A DNA stretch of 64,000 bases from Trichomonas vaginalis G3. Its lineage: Eukaryota > Parabasalia > Trichomonadida > Trichomonadidae. The stretch spans positions 23,901,300 to 23,965,299 of the forward strand of contig NC_067204.1 of NCBI RefSeq assembly GCF_026262505.1, in the 5' to 3' direction. The notes under the pieces were generated by a model. It searched no databases and had not been told where the DNA came from. It was given only the letters and a program-made list of their open reading frames with translations. Numbering within the stretch: the first letter of the stretch is position 1; the number at the start of each line of letters is the position of its first letter. Shown here piece by piece: positions 32,833 through 41,878 of this stretch. The translations under genes were made by a program, and so were the position numbers.

Positions 32833-32976
32833 TTCCCAAGACCCAAGAGGAGGACCGAACCCCAGCCGACCAGCCGTTGACTTTTTTGTTTCACTTTTCA
32901 CAAATTATATATGTTTTCATGTTTTGTCACTTTTCTGTCACTTTTCAGGAAAAAACATTTTTATTATTATATATAA

Positions 32977-33795
32977 ATGAATTTTACAAAACCACCGTTA
33001 CCGTTCTTTGGAAATAAGAGTAAATGTAAAGATATTATATTGAGAGAACTTAAGAAACTACCGAATGGTCTAACATTTGTAGATTTGTTCGGTGGAAGTT
33101 TCTATATATCCCATTTATGTCATACAATATTCCCAGACTCAAAGATTATATGCAATGACTTCGACAACTATATGGACCGTCTCAAACATATACCAGATAC
33201 AAACAATATATTGAAAGAGTTAAAAGAAAAGATACCTATAGGTAAGATGGAACGTATACCATTAGATAACAAAAATATTGTGAGAGAGGTTTTGAAAAAA
33301 GCAGAATATATAGACTGGGATAGTATATCTGCTAGACTATTATATAGTGGTTCTATAAGAGTTCATGACATTGAAACACTTATGTCAAAAGTTTTATATC
33401 TTAACTATACAAATGTTTTCAAAGAGGACATAGAAAAATATATTGAGGGTATAGAGTTTGTGAGATGTTATTGGACAGAGTTGTATGAAAAATATAAAGA
33501 CAAGGAAAATGTTTTCTTTATAGTGGACCCGCCGTTCTATAACACATGGGATTTTCAATACCAAGTAGACTGGACTTTGAGAGACTCTTTAGAAACTTTA
33601 GACGTTTTACATAACTGTCCATGCTTTTACTTTACATCCGATAAAAGTGGTTTGGAAACCGTTATGAGATGGTTAGAGGACATACATGACTATGAGTTTA
33701 GATATGACAAGATAGAATATGAGAGAGGTCCTATAAACCGGAGAATGTGTCATAACAAAGAAATTTTACTAGTAAGTAAATGTGGTTTGAAATAG
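32977..33795 (+). CDS. Dam-like N6-adenine DNA methyltransferase (Maverick copy 2)
   Basis: This is a complete 272-residue frame with the motif order of D12/alpha-class adenine methyltransferases. The N-terminal cofactor-side motif is PPLPFFGNKSK (residues 5-15). Motif I is FVDLFGGSF (about 34-42) and the catalytic DPPF motif is at about 185-188 (IVDPPFYNTW). The enzyme transfers a methyl group from S-adenosylmethionine to adenine N6. Adenine methylation has been reported as the main DNA methylation in T. vaginalis, and Maverick-borne methyltransferases are one known source. The target site cannot be read from the sequence; GATC is suggested by family resemblance and by GATC-bearing palindromes in this element. 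It sits first after the left terminal repeat and overlaps the next small gene. Confidence 0.85.
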   Translation: MNFTKPPLPFFGNKSKCKDIILRELKKLPNGLTFVDLFGGSFYISHLCHTIFPDSKIICNDFDNYMDRLKHIPDTNNILKELKEKIPIGKMERIPLDNKNIVREVLKKAEYIDWDSISARLLYSGSIRVHDIETLMSKVLYLNYTNVFKEDIEKYIEGIEFVRCYWTELYEKYKDKENVFFIVDPPFYNTWDFQYQVDWTLRDSLETLDVLHNCPCFYFTSDKSGLETVMRWLEDIHDYEFRYDKIEYERGPINRRMCHNKEILLVSKCGLK

Positions 33796-33911
33796 GACTA
33801 CTTGTTTTAGGTTTTTTCCATTGTGTCATTTATTTATTTGACGTGGCAGAAAAGTACAGAGAATATGAAGATGAACCAATGCCTGCAAATGTCCAGTATA
33901 TGTACTCGTAA
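33780..33911 (+). CDS. 43-aa single-span membrane protein (Maverick copy 2)
   Basis: A small frame starting inside the last codons of the methyltransferase: MWFEIGLLVLGFFHCVIYLF forms one membrane helix (about residues 4-20), followed by a charged tail rich in Glu/Asp and a Tyr-rich end. The overlap and the conserved small-gene tract around it support it. Short membrane proteins are common in Polintons and related viruses. Function is unknown. Confidence 0.5.
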   Translation: MWFEIGLLVLGFFHCVIYLFDVAEKYREYEDEPMPANVQYMYS

Positions 33912-33934
33912 GAGATATTTTTATCTAATATTAA

Positions 33935-34297
33935 ATGGACGCACAGAACTTAGCGAATGCACAGCAACCTGGACAACCAAACCCAGAGAATATTCCAAAT
34001 GAAGTTAGAATACAAACTGCAATGGCAAACTATGGTCAAGTGCCAACAGATGTACAAATGCAAACTGCCATGTCAAATGACGCTGCGTTAGGTTTGCCAC
34101 CATGGTATGCAAATATGAGATGGAAAGAGTTTTATACAAACCCTGAAGTGGGATATAAACAACTTTATGCAGATGACGCGAACACAGGAGTTGACCCAGA
34201 ATATGTTTTCTACCAGAGGAGAAACAGAATGTATGAGCTCCAGTTAAAAAATGCTATGGAACTCAGAAGGAAACGTAAGAGACTAGGCGGACATTAG
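33935..34297 (+). CDS. 120-aa Gln/Asn-rich protein with basic tail (Maverick copy 2)
   Basis: The frame opens 24 bp after the membrane peptide. Residues 1-55 contain two related blocks, each with QTAM preceded by PNEVRI or PTDVQM. The middle has a Trp/Pro/Tyr motif (GLPPWYANMRWKEFY), and the last 15 residues are basic (ELRRKRKRLGGH), possibly for nucleic-acid binding. It could be a minor core or virion protein. Family not recognised. TTTTTATCTAATATTAAATG precedes the start. Confidence 0.55.
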   Translation: MDAQNLANAQQPGQPNPENIPNEVRIQTAMANYGQVPTDVQMQTAMSNDAALGLPPWYANMRWKEFYTNPEVGYKQLYADDANTGVDPEYVFYQRRNRMYELQLKNAMELRRKRKRLGGH

Positions 34298-34314
34298 ATT
34301 TTTACATATAGTAA

Positions 34315-34557
34315 ATGGGTTTCTTCAGTAGTATTGGAAACTTCTTCAGAAGAGTTGGAAGAGGTATATGGAATGGAATAAAATCTGTCGGAAAAGGAAT
34401 TTGGAACGGTGTCAAAAATATTGGTAAAAGAGTAGGTCAGTTCGTTGGTATTATACCTAAAGACCCTGAACCAGAAGAACAAGCTCCTGTTATACAACAG
34501 CCTGAACCTGCACCACAGTCAAGTTGGCAACCAAATCCAACACCTCAACCGTATTAA
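34315..34557 (+). CDS. 80-aa amphipathic-helix protein, protein VI-like (Maverick copy 2)
   Basis: The N-terminus MGFFSSIGNFFRRVGRG has Gly2, compatible with N-myristoylation, and a strongly amphipathic helix carrying repeated GIWNGIKSVGKG and GIWNGVKNIGKR blocks. A Pro/Glu/Gln-rich tail follows. This resembles membrane-lytic or minor virion proteins such as adenovirus protein VI and small virion peptides of polinton-like viruses. It is paired in the same element with a second protein of similar type at 37724. The role (membrane penetration or capsid-internal) is an inference. Confidence 0.55.
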   Translation: MGFFSSIGNFFRRVGRGIWNGIKSVGKGIWNGVKNIGKRVGQFVGIIPKDPEPEEQAPVIQQPEPAPQSSWQPNPTPQPY

Positions 34558-34561
34558 AAAA

Positions 34562-35410
34562 TTATATTTTTACCGTTCGATAGTAGTTGTATATGAAACT
34601 AAGTTCTAAGTAAAACGCATGGTATAATGGAATTATTCTCTTTCTTCCATCTGTTGTAAACCATACTTGAAAGTCTGAAATACTTCCACTCGGCGGTTCA
34701 TATAGCTTTGTAGGTTTTTCGTAAAAGTCATTTGCCAAGCATAAAAAAGAGTTTTGGGCGCCAGAAAATGAAGCATGAACGATAATAGCATCTGAGTCGA
34801 AAACATTTTCATATGTTCCATTAGGGTTTTCGACTTCATAAAAGTCCGGGTGTACTGGATATTCTGCAGGCTGATTTAACATCCTCATAAATCTATACCA
34901 TGCCAAGTTGTTATATTTTGTAGAAATATAAACGTTTTCTCCAAGGTCTTCTATTCTATTGATTTTAACAGTTGCATTTTTCCTGTCATATATAATATCG
35001 AGATGGTACTCTCCTTCGTCAATGTTATACTGTTTTGCATATTCGAGATAGATATCGTTTATTTTTTCTTGAAAAGCTTGAAGAGTTGTTTCTAAGTTTA
35101 CAAGCAAATTCACTTGTAAAAGTTTTCCCTGTTCAAATTTCTCATACATACGTTTTTCTTTGTTATAGTATCGAACTACAAAACCGACTGTAAATGGGAA
35201 ACCATGTATGGCTTCTGAAATGAACTTCATTCTACGAAAGCCAATAGCTTTTGTGACGGATGGGTCTCTTAACCATCTTAACGGGTAGTCAAAACGATAG
35301 CCTTCATGCTTTACGGTCTCTGTCTCAAACTTTTGACCGACATTAGTAAAAAGTTCATCTAATGGTTTAGTTGTAGCAACTCTTGAATTTTCTTTTTCTA
35401 TTGAAAGCAT
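34562..35410 (-). CDS. 282-aa beta-rich protein, possible minor capsid (penton-like) (Maverick copy 2)
   Basis: This is a complete minus-strand frame, convergent with the 80-aa gene. The last 100 residues have alternating hydrophobic strands with VHASFSGAQNSF, a KLYEPPSG loop, FQVWFTTDGRKRIIPLYHAF and an ELSFIYNY end, typical of a single jelly-roll edge. The N-terminal half is helical, with a RWLRDPSV motif. Polintons carry a single jelly-roll minor capsid protein, and size and strand pattern fit, but no diagnostic motif proves it. A decayed second copy of the same family lies at 39062-39903. ATTTTATCTAGAATAAAAAT lies between this start and the fibre gene start at 35429, a shared divergent promoter region. 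Confidence 0.45.
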   Translation of the reverse strand: MLSIEKENSRVATTKPLDELFTNVGQKFETETVKHEGYRFDYPLRWLRDPSVTKAIGFRRMKFISEAIHGFPFTVGFVVRYYNKEKRMYEKFEQGKLLQVNLLVNLETTLQAFQEKINDIYLEYAKQYNIDEGEYHLDIIYDRKNATVKINRIEDLGENVYISTKYNNLAWYRFMRMLNQPAEYPVHPDFYEVENPNGTYENVFDSDAIIVHASFSGAQNSFLCLANDFYEKPTKLYEPPSGSISDFQVWFTTDGRKRIIPLYHAFYLELSFIYNYYRTVKI

Positions 35411-35428
35411 ATTTTATCTAGAATAAAA

Positions 35429-36759
35429 ATGTCAAATGAAACAGCGTCTATGAGAGAAATACAACACAACCGACAACTCATTATACAAGCTCTAAATAAG
35501 AACACAACAAACTTTTCAAACTATTCTAAGATATCTGAGTCATTGAAAGAAGGAAACTTAAAACTGACATTAAACCCAATGACAGATGAGTTTCTATTTC
35601 AAGACAAGAAGAACCATACTGTCTGTATAAATCCAACAAAAGGAACTTTAAACGAGAAACCTATATCTGAACTTCTTTTGAAAGCAGATGTTGACAACAA
35701 AGCTGACAAAGAATATGTCATTGAAAAAGTTCAAGAAGAACATGACAGAGCAGATGCAACATATGCAACAAAAGAACATACTCATCCTGAACTAGCAGAC
35801 AAAACATATGTTGACAATAAAATGTCAAGTGAAAGTGACAAGAGCTGAAAACGAATATTCTAAAAAGACTCATATACATACCATTGCAAATATTACAAAC
35901 TTACAAGAAACCTTAGAGACAAAAGCAAATAAGACTCATACACATACCATTGCAAATATTACAAACTTACAAGAAACCTTAAACAGGAAAAGTGACGTTG
36001 GACATACACATACCATTGCAAATATTACAAACTTACAAGAAACCTTAAACAGGAAAAGTGACGTTGGACATACACATACAAGTTTTACAACTGTTGCTAT
36101 AGAAAATATTGCAGGAACGGTTGAAGAACCTGATGGGGATGTATTATATTGGAAACCTCTAACTTTCCACAAGGTTTAACATCGGAAGAAAACATAACAA
36201 CGACGAAATACATTAGATGTAGAAATGTTTATGTCATGGAGGATGAAAAAAACGTTAAATTCACTGCTCAAGATTTATATGAGAAGAAAGCAGACAAAAC
36301 AGAGCTTCAAACATTAAAGACAGAAATACTTCAAACATTATATCCTATAGGCTCTATTTATACGTCAATGAACTCTACCAGACCAGAAGTAGTACTTGGT
36401 TTTGGAACTTGGACTCAAATAGTCGACAGGTTTTTGTATTGTGCAAACTCTTCAAAGGAAACAGGTGGAAGTAAAACGATTTCAGGTGAAAACTTACCTG
36501 CGCACAGTCACTACATAGATTTAAGTACATCTCAAGCAGGTTGGCATAGTCATAGATATTGGAATTGGTCAGCAATGACAAAAGGTAAAGGATATGATGT
36601 TAAAGACAACGTTCAGTTTGCTATAAATTGTTACTGGAGTAACACTGAGGGAGGAGGAAACCATACACATCGCGTTTCAGGTATACGCAAACAACGGGAC
36701 AAAGTAAAGAATACATGCCACCTTACATGACAGTTTACGCATGGTATAGAAATGCTTAG
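35429..36759 (+). pseudogene. Phage tail-collar/fibre-like gene region (Maverick copy 2), broken
   Basis: The region begins with a helical N-terminal part (MSNETASMREIQ...), followed by three or four nearly perfect repeats of a fibre shaft unit (HTHTIANITNLQETL). A tail-collar-type head follows with YPIGSIYTS, LGFGTWTQI, FLYCAN, GGSKTISGENLPAHSHY and a late NHTHRVSG block. These are hallmarks of caudovirus tail fibre/collar domains (IGSxY, LPxHxH). The function would be receptor or cell-surface attachment of a particle. The gene is broken. Its neighbours are the minor-capsid-like gene and the integrase. Confidence 0.7.
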
Positions 36760-37655
36760 TCGTCATTTTCAACTTCTTTAGCATATTCGTCTGGAGTTGT
36801 CTTATATTTGTTAGGAACTGTCTTTGAAAGTATACCACCTTGAACTTTGACAAGTTTGAAACGAGGTCTGACAATAGTAGTTTTATCTTCTGCTTGCAGT
36901 CTGTACATTTTGCCATGTTTGCCTAAAACTTCATAATATTCTCTTGTATACTTTCTTCTATTTTTACGAACACGAATGTGAGTACCTGTCGGGTTCCCAT
37001 TGTTGTCATAGTCAATAGTATTTTCATATGGTCGCGTTTGGGTATTTCTATTTTTACTTTGTCACCTTTCTGAAGTTTGAAGCCCGGCATTCTTTCTTGT
37101 TTGTCTCTTTTGACTAAATTATTAAATATATAGTCTTTCTCTAAGTCGGGGTTGTTTTTCATTTCTTCAGGGGAGTGGTTTCCCAAACCTTTTTGTTACG
37201 GTTATTGTAAATATTTAAAACTTGTCTCATCTTTGCCATGGAGAAGTGTCTATACTTGTCGTCATATGACATTTCATTTGCTTCACCACCTTGTGGTTGG
37301 TTTAAGTCTCTTAACATTTTTATACAACCGTCAATGACACAAGAGCAGAATGGTTTTGGTCGACAATGAAATATTGGTTTACATTTTTTGAACGCAGATA
37401 GTTTTTAATATCGTCTGATTTGAAAGAACTTTCACAGTCAGATGTCAGTTTTGTTGGATGGTATTTGTCAACGAATATTGTCAAAGCAGTTTTCACATCT
37501 AAAATATTTTTGGACCATAATGGTATGGCTTCACAGTATCTTGTGTTTTGACCAACAAATATTAGCCAGTATGAGTCCATCTGTTCTAACTCTCGGAATG
37601 TTTTCCAAGATATCCATAAACCAAGCATTTGTGTTGAACTAAAGATTTTTACCAT
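36760..37655 (-). pseudogene. Retroviral-type (rve) integrase region (Maverick copy 2), broken
   Basis: The catalytic part near 37320-37655 shows the integrase core pattern: an early Asp after a Leu/Met-rich strand, RYCEAIPL, a spacer with FVDKYHPTKLTSDCESSF carrying the second Asp, and further conserved Asn/Gln residues. Downstream pieces (36923-37186) have a small beta-barrel, chromo/SH3-like texture (GFKLQKGDKVKIEI), as expected for the C-terminal DNA-binding part. Polintons use this enzyme for insertion with 6-bp target duplications. Here the gene is broken, so the element is not expected to move by itself. Confidence 0.75.
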
Positions 37656-37723
37656 GAGTGCTTTCTTTGTCGCTTTAGAACATAGGGGTCCTGTTTGGAT
37701 TCGTCATTTTTATCCTATAAGAA

Positions 37724-38092
37724 ATGGGTTTATTTGGCGCGTTAGCAAGGAGTTTGCATCCAGATTTTTACCCGCAGTGGGAACAATCCAGAGGTGTATT
37801 TGGAGTTGGAAGGAAGATTTTGAGTACATTAGGTATACTTAAAGAGAAAGCACAACCTATTATACAAACTGTACAGAAAGGTTGGGATGTAGCACGAGAT
37901 GCAACAAATCTTATTCCAAATCCTGAAACAAGAGGAAAAGTTCAAGGATGGATGGACAATGTAGGAAGACAAGCAGGAAACTATTATAACAAAGCAAATG
38001 ACTACTATAACCAAGCAGGACACTATATGGACCAAGGTGAAAGATTCTTTAACAGAGGATATAACCATGCAGCAAAGTGGGGTAAACAATAA
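37724..38092 (+). CDS. 122-aa amphipathic protein with Gly2 (second protein VI-like, Maverick copy 2)
   Basis: The frame starts MGLFGALARSLHPDFYPQWE, again with Gly2. It continues with an amphipathic helix (TLGILKEKAQPIIQ), a RDATNLIPNPETRG loop and a C-terminal Asn/Tyr/Gly-rich segment with NKANDYYNQAGHYMDQG-type near repeats. It fits a small internal virion or membrane-active protein. Two such genes in one element suggest two different minor virion components or an old duplication. Confidence 0.5.
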   Translation: MGLFGALARSLHPDFYPQWEQSRGVFGVGRKILSTLGILKEKAQPIIQTVQKGWDVARDATNLIPNPETRGKVQGWMDNVGRQAGNYYNKANDYYNQAGHYMDQGERFFNRGYNHAAKWGKQ

Positions 38093-38145
38093 CCAACCTC
38101 AACCACCTCAAACTTGGGGAATGTAAAGTTTTTTACTGAGATGAA

Positions 38146-38298
38146 ATGAACAATACAGCATTGAGACAAATGGGTTCAAGATGGATTTGTCGGCTTCCAG
38201 CAGTTACACAACGTGTTTGTCAAGTTCTTCCTATACCTCAGGAAGTTTTAGACCGACTTAAAAAACAACAACAACCAGTTGAAAACAAACCAAACTAA
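38146..38298 (+). CDS. 50-aa basic small protein (Maverick copy 2)
   Basis: A short frame (MNNTALRQMGSRWICRLPAV... to VENKPN) preceded by TTTTTTACTGAGATGAA. The same upstream string recurs before the next gene at 38319, which supports both as real transcription units. It has two Cys, is basic, with a Gln/Lys-rich tail. Unknown function. Confidence 0.45.
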   Translation: MNNTALRQMGSRWICRLPAVTQRVCQVLPIPQEVLDRLKKQQQPVENKPN

Positions 38299-38318
38299 AA
38301 TTTTTTTACTGAGATGAA

Positions 38319-38585
38319 ATGACCGAAGAAGTTGAAACGGTAGATTTGACACCACAAACAAAAAGTTCAGAACCATTGTCAAAACCTGTCAAAGAACTTA
38401 CAGATGAAGAGAAAAATTCAATAATAGAAAGTGCCAGGTCTGGAAATACAAACCCTAACTACAAAGTCACTTTTCATAAAAATGGAAGGCTAGTATCTCA
38501 AAAAAAGAAACAGACTCTCACAAATAAAATATTGAAGTCTGAAGGAGCTTTCGAGACAACAGATGGAAAAAGTTTACTTCACTGA
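38319..38585 (+). CDS. 88-aa hypothetical protein (Maverick copy 2)
   Basis: Preceded by TTTTTTACTGAGATGAA, shared with the 50-aa gene. The sequence has an acidic/polar N-terminus (TEEVETVDLTPQTKSSEP) and a Lys-rich middle (FHKNGRLVSQKKKQTL). Not recognised. Its end overlaps the start of the next frame at 38563. Confidence 0.45.
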   Translation: MTEEVETVDLTPQTKSSEPLSKPVKELTDEEKNSIIESARSGNTNPNYKVTFHKNGRLVSQKKKQTLTNKILKSEGAFETTDGKSLLH

Positions 38586-38900
38586 CCAACAGTTCATTAT
38601 AGAACATCTCATTGACTTAGAGTCGAAATATTCTAAACTTTACAACAAACACAAAAAGTTGAAAGGAAAACAAAAACAAATGGCATATGATATTATGAAA
38701 GATGTTGACGACACAACTGTTCCTGCAAGTGAAGTAAAGTCAAGGAACCGAAAAGTGACGAAAAACCGATAGAAGAAGAAAAACCAAAAACTGAAGATAA
38801 ACCAAAACCAAAGTTTAGTTTGGAAACTAAACCAAGTCAACCTTCATTAGCTGGTATGGGTTGGCGTCAAAGACTTATGCAGCAGCGTTATGTAAAGTAA
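38563..38900 (+). pseudogene. Small Lys-rich coiled-coil gene region (Maverick copy 2), broken
   Basis: The readable part at 38563-38772 encodes a helical, Lys-rich peptide (FTDQQFIIEHLIDLESKYSK). The rest of the region to about 38900 carries Glu/Lys/Pro-rich and Met/Gln/Arg-rich coding-like sequence. Family unknown; presumed virion or regulatory small protein. Confidence 0.35.
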
Positions 38901-39061
38901 AGAGAAAAAAAATATTTTTTTATTTTTATAAAAAGTGACATTTTTTTATTTTTTTGAAATGTACGCTGATTGTTGGAGAAGACCGTTGGGAAACTTGTTT
39001 TGTTAGATGAGAAATATGAAATGGCATACCATTTTAAAACAATATATTTTACATATATTAA

Positions 39062-39903
39062 ATGCTTCAGGTTGAAAAACAAAGAAAAAAGTAGCAGATA
39101 CAAAACCGTTAGACTATATCTTTACAAATGCTGGTAGGACTATTTCAGATGAAGAAATTTCATCCCGAGCATACAGGTTGACTATCCAATTCGTTGGCTT
39201 CAAAGTCCTTCAGATGCAAAGGCAATAGATTTAGAAGAGTTTTGTTTTCAATAGAATAACGCATTTATGTTCGCAGTATATTTTCATGGGCAGTATAAAG
39301 GTTCTGATGTCTAATAGACAAATTTGATGAAATGAGAATCTTTACAGTTCGTTCAGACGAAAGTCTTGAGAAAACTCTAAATGACTTTCAAACTCAAATG
39401 AACAAATATTATTGGGAATTTCAAGAAAAATACGACTCTTTACTAAATGGAACATACTATCTGAAACTAGAATATGACAAGATGAACTCCACCGTTTCAT
39501 TTCAAAAGATTGAAATTAAACCCTCCAAGAGATACAGAGTTTTTATTTTGGAAAGTAGACAAACGTTCTTGGGCACAATTTCTTCGGTTACTAAACCAGA
39601 ACGAACCATTACCACCAGATGGTCCATTTAAATTTATACTTCCACCAGCGATTTGACAGTTTATAGAAACGTGTTTGACCCTCAAAATGTTATGTGTCAT
39701 GCAAGTTTCAGTTCAAGCAACAATAGTTTCTATGTATTGGTAAGGACTTTTATGACTTTGCTTCTAAATTCTACGAACCACCTAGTAACAGTTTCTCTGA
39801 CTTTCAAGTTTGGTTCACAACAAATGGTGTGCAACATATTCTTCCATTGTACTATGACTTTTATCTCGAATTGTCTTTCATATATAACTACGGAAAAGTG
39901 CTG
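39062..39903 (+). pseudogene. Decayed duplicate of the minor-capsid-like family (Maverick copy 2)
   Basis: This plus-strand region resembles the 282-aa gene at 34562-35410. Shared blocks are KPLDxIFTN near the start, a long helical LNDFQTQMNKYYWEF segment, FDPQNVMCHASFSSSNNSF and a Tyr/Phe-rich end. It is clearly a paralogue, in the opposite orientation and more decayed than its partner, with several breaks. It may be a second capsid-vertex variant or leftover of an earlier recombination between Mavericks. Confidence 0.6.
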
Positions 39904-39925
39904 AAAAAGTGAGTTTATGTTAGCA

Positions 39926-40862
39926 TGTTAGATCTCACCTCTTTTTTCACCTAATTTTTCACCCGTTGAATTTTGTATAAAAACCAACCGCCGGAATTCC
40001 GGCGGTTGCTATATTCTTCACAAAATGCTTGTTTTGAGGTCGAGCCACTTTTGGCTCCACCGTATTCTTTCAACCAAAACTCATGAAATTTGGTCATTTT
40101 TCAGCAAAAATATATTTTAGGTGAAGAGGTGAGATCTCACCTGTTTTCTCACCTAATTTTTCACCCGTTGAATTTGTCAAGACTTCTTCGTAAATGTTTT
40201 GTCAAGACTTCTTCGTAAATGTTTTCGTTATGCCACTTTGTGCCGTCAGTCAGTCAGTCAATGAAATTTACACCAAAAATATAATTTAGGGTAGAAGGTT
40301 AGATCTAACCTGTTTTCTAACCTGTTTTCTACCCTCGTGAATTTGTCATGACTTCTTCGTAAATGTTTTGTCATGACTTCTTCGTAAATGTTTTGTCAAG
40401 ACTTCTTCGTAAATGTTTTGTCAAGACTTCTTCATCGTAATGAGCGTAAAGGACCCAAAAATATAATTTAGGGTAGAAGGTTAGATCTAACCTGTTTTCT
40501 AACCTCATTTCTACCCTCTTGAATTTTCATGACTTCTTCGTAAATGTTTTGTCAAGACTTCTTCGTAAATGTTTTGTCATGACTTCTTCGTAAATGTTTT
40601 GTCAAGACTTCTTCGTAAATGTTTTGTCAAGACTTCTTCATCGTAATGAGCGTAAAGGACCCAAAAATATAATTTAGGGTAGAAGGTTAGATCTAACCTG
40701 TTTTCTAACCTGTTTTCTACCCTCGTGAATTTTCATGATTTCATCGTACATGTTTTGTCAAGACTTCTTCGTAATGAGCGTAAATCAGACAAAAATATAT
40801 TTTAGGGTAGATGGTTAGATCTAACCTGTTTTCTAACCTGTTTTCTACCCTCGTGAATTTTC
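39926..40862. repeat. Left array of palindromes and 25-bp iterons (Maverick copy 2)
   Basis: Four to six units of about 150-200 bp each contain a palindrome with AGATCT at its centre, followed by CCTGTTTTCTAACCTG and runs of a 25-bp iteron with core CAAGACTTCTTCGTAAATG. AGATCT sites are at 39930, 40132, 40301, 40483, 40689 and 40817. A 22-bp GC-rich palindrome lies at 39986-40007. It mirrors 41879-42800 on the other side of the 310-aa gene. Confidence 0.9.
39986..40007. repeat. Perfect 22-bp GC-rich palindrome centred on CCGGAATTCCGG
   Basis: The sequence AACCGCCGGAA/TTCCGGCGGTT reads identically on both strands with no loop. It stands out in AT-rich DNA at the edge of the left array. It could be a protein-binding site or terminator-like structure; no role is proven. 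Confidence 0.7.
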
Positions 40863-40904
40863 ATGAATTTTCCCGAAATAAAAAATAAAGTTAGTTTTAA
40901 TTTT

Positions 40905-40937
40905 TTATTTTTTTTTATTTTGTATGTAAGAACAGAA
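40905..40937 (+). promoter_or_regulatory. Shared upstream motif 1 (TTTTGTATGTAAGAACAGAA)
   Basis: T-rich tract then TTGTATGTAAG and ACAGAA directly before the ATG at 40938, preceded by GTTAGTTTT. It is nearly the same as the motifs before 43283 and 43978. Confidence 0.6.
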
Positions 40938-41870
40938 ATGTCAGTCGAAGCAACAACACTTCAAACAACAGCACCAAACTCGTTAGTCATGAATCCAACA
41001 TCTATGTTAGTAGAAATGAAAAGCTTCATTCCTTCTTCATATACTTTCGAAACAGAAATCCAGAAGATAAAGCAAGAACTTTTAACAAGTAATTTAGACT
41101 GTAGTGCGAAAGATGAACAAAATGAACAGTATCTTTACGACATGCAGGACATTATTGACCATTTGCCCAAATTGCCTGAAATCCAACAACAAAAACTCAC
41201 TATTCCTGAATTCGATGAAATAGAAGTCAAACCAACTGACTCAGTAGAAATAAAGAAGTTCATACGAAAGGTAAACTATGAGTTTCTAGGATTTCATTGC
41301 AACCATAAGGTTATGGACAAAGATTGCGACATGGTATATAAGAATGTTTCTGACATATATAAATCTGAAGAATTTAAGACCTACGACAACTTTGTTTCGT
41401 TAGTTGCTGAATGTGTATGGCAGATAAGAGATAAAGATAAAAGATGTAAAATATGGAACAAACAAATAAAACCAGCAGCTTTTGAGTTAAAGAAAACCAT
41501 TGACGCCTTAGTTGTTTTAGCAGGTAAGGTTTCAGAATATAACGCAAAAATGAACCCGCAATGTTCTAAATGTAAAGCGGCAATGAGGAGATATAACTAC
41601 TCCGTCAAAGAGATAGAAAGAATGAGAAACGACTATGCAGACTTAAAGAAAGAAGCAGAGAAGCCGGTAGAAAATAAAATGGACATGTTAGAATTTCTGA
41701 ACAAAAACTATCCAACTGCTGACGATTTCCTTCTATCTGACGTCAAGAAGAAGTATAAAGAGACTTTCGGCATAGTTAAAACATTCGATATCCTCAGCGA
41801 AGAAATAGAAGCTACAAAACTGTTTAGAGTCTCACGAATTCATAACGTTTACCATGTAAAACGCTTATAA
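40938..41870 (+). CDS. 310-aa protein with CxxC motif between inverted repeat arrays (Maverick copy 2)
   Basis: The frame is open from 40863, but the ATG at 40938 (MSVEATTLQ) follows the conserved upstream motif and is the better start. It is a soluble, Lys/Glu-rich, largely helical protein. A CNHKVMDKDC cluster lies near the centre, a CSKCKAAM motif follows further on (possible zinc site), then a coiled coil (IERMRNDYADLKKEAE). The C-terminal 60 residues look like a winged-helix or similar DNA-binding domain. The gene sits exactly between two inverted arrays of palindromes and iterons. A replication-initiator or repressor role is an inference from that setting. Family not recognised. Confidence 0.65.
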   Translation: MSVEATTLQTTAPNSLVMNPTSMLVEMKSFIPSSYTFETEIQKIKQELLTSNLDCSAKDEQNEQYLYDMQDIIDHLPKLPEIQQQKLTIPEFDEIEVKPTDSVEIKKFIRKVNYEFLGFHCNHKVMDKDCDMVYKNVSDIYKSEEFKTYDNFVSLVAECVWQIRDKDKRCKIWNKQIKPAAFELKKTIDALVVLAGKVSEYNAKMNPQCSKCKAAMRRYNYSVKEIERMRNDYADLKKEAEKPVENKMDMLEFLNKNYPTADDFLLSDVKKKYKETFGIVKTFDILSEEIEATKLFRVSRIHNVYHVKRL

Positions 41871-41878
41871 AATAACTG

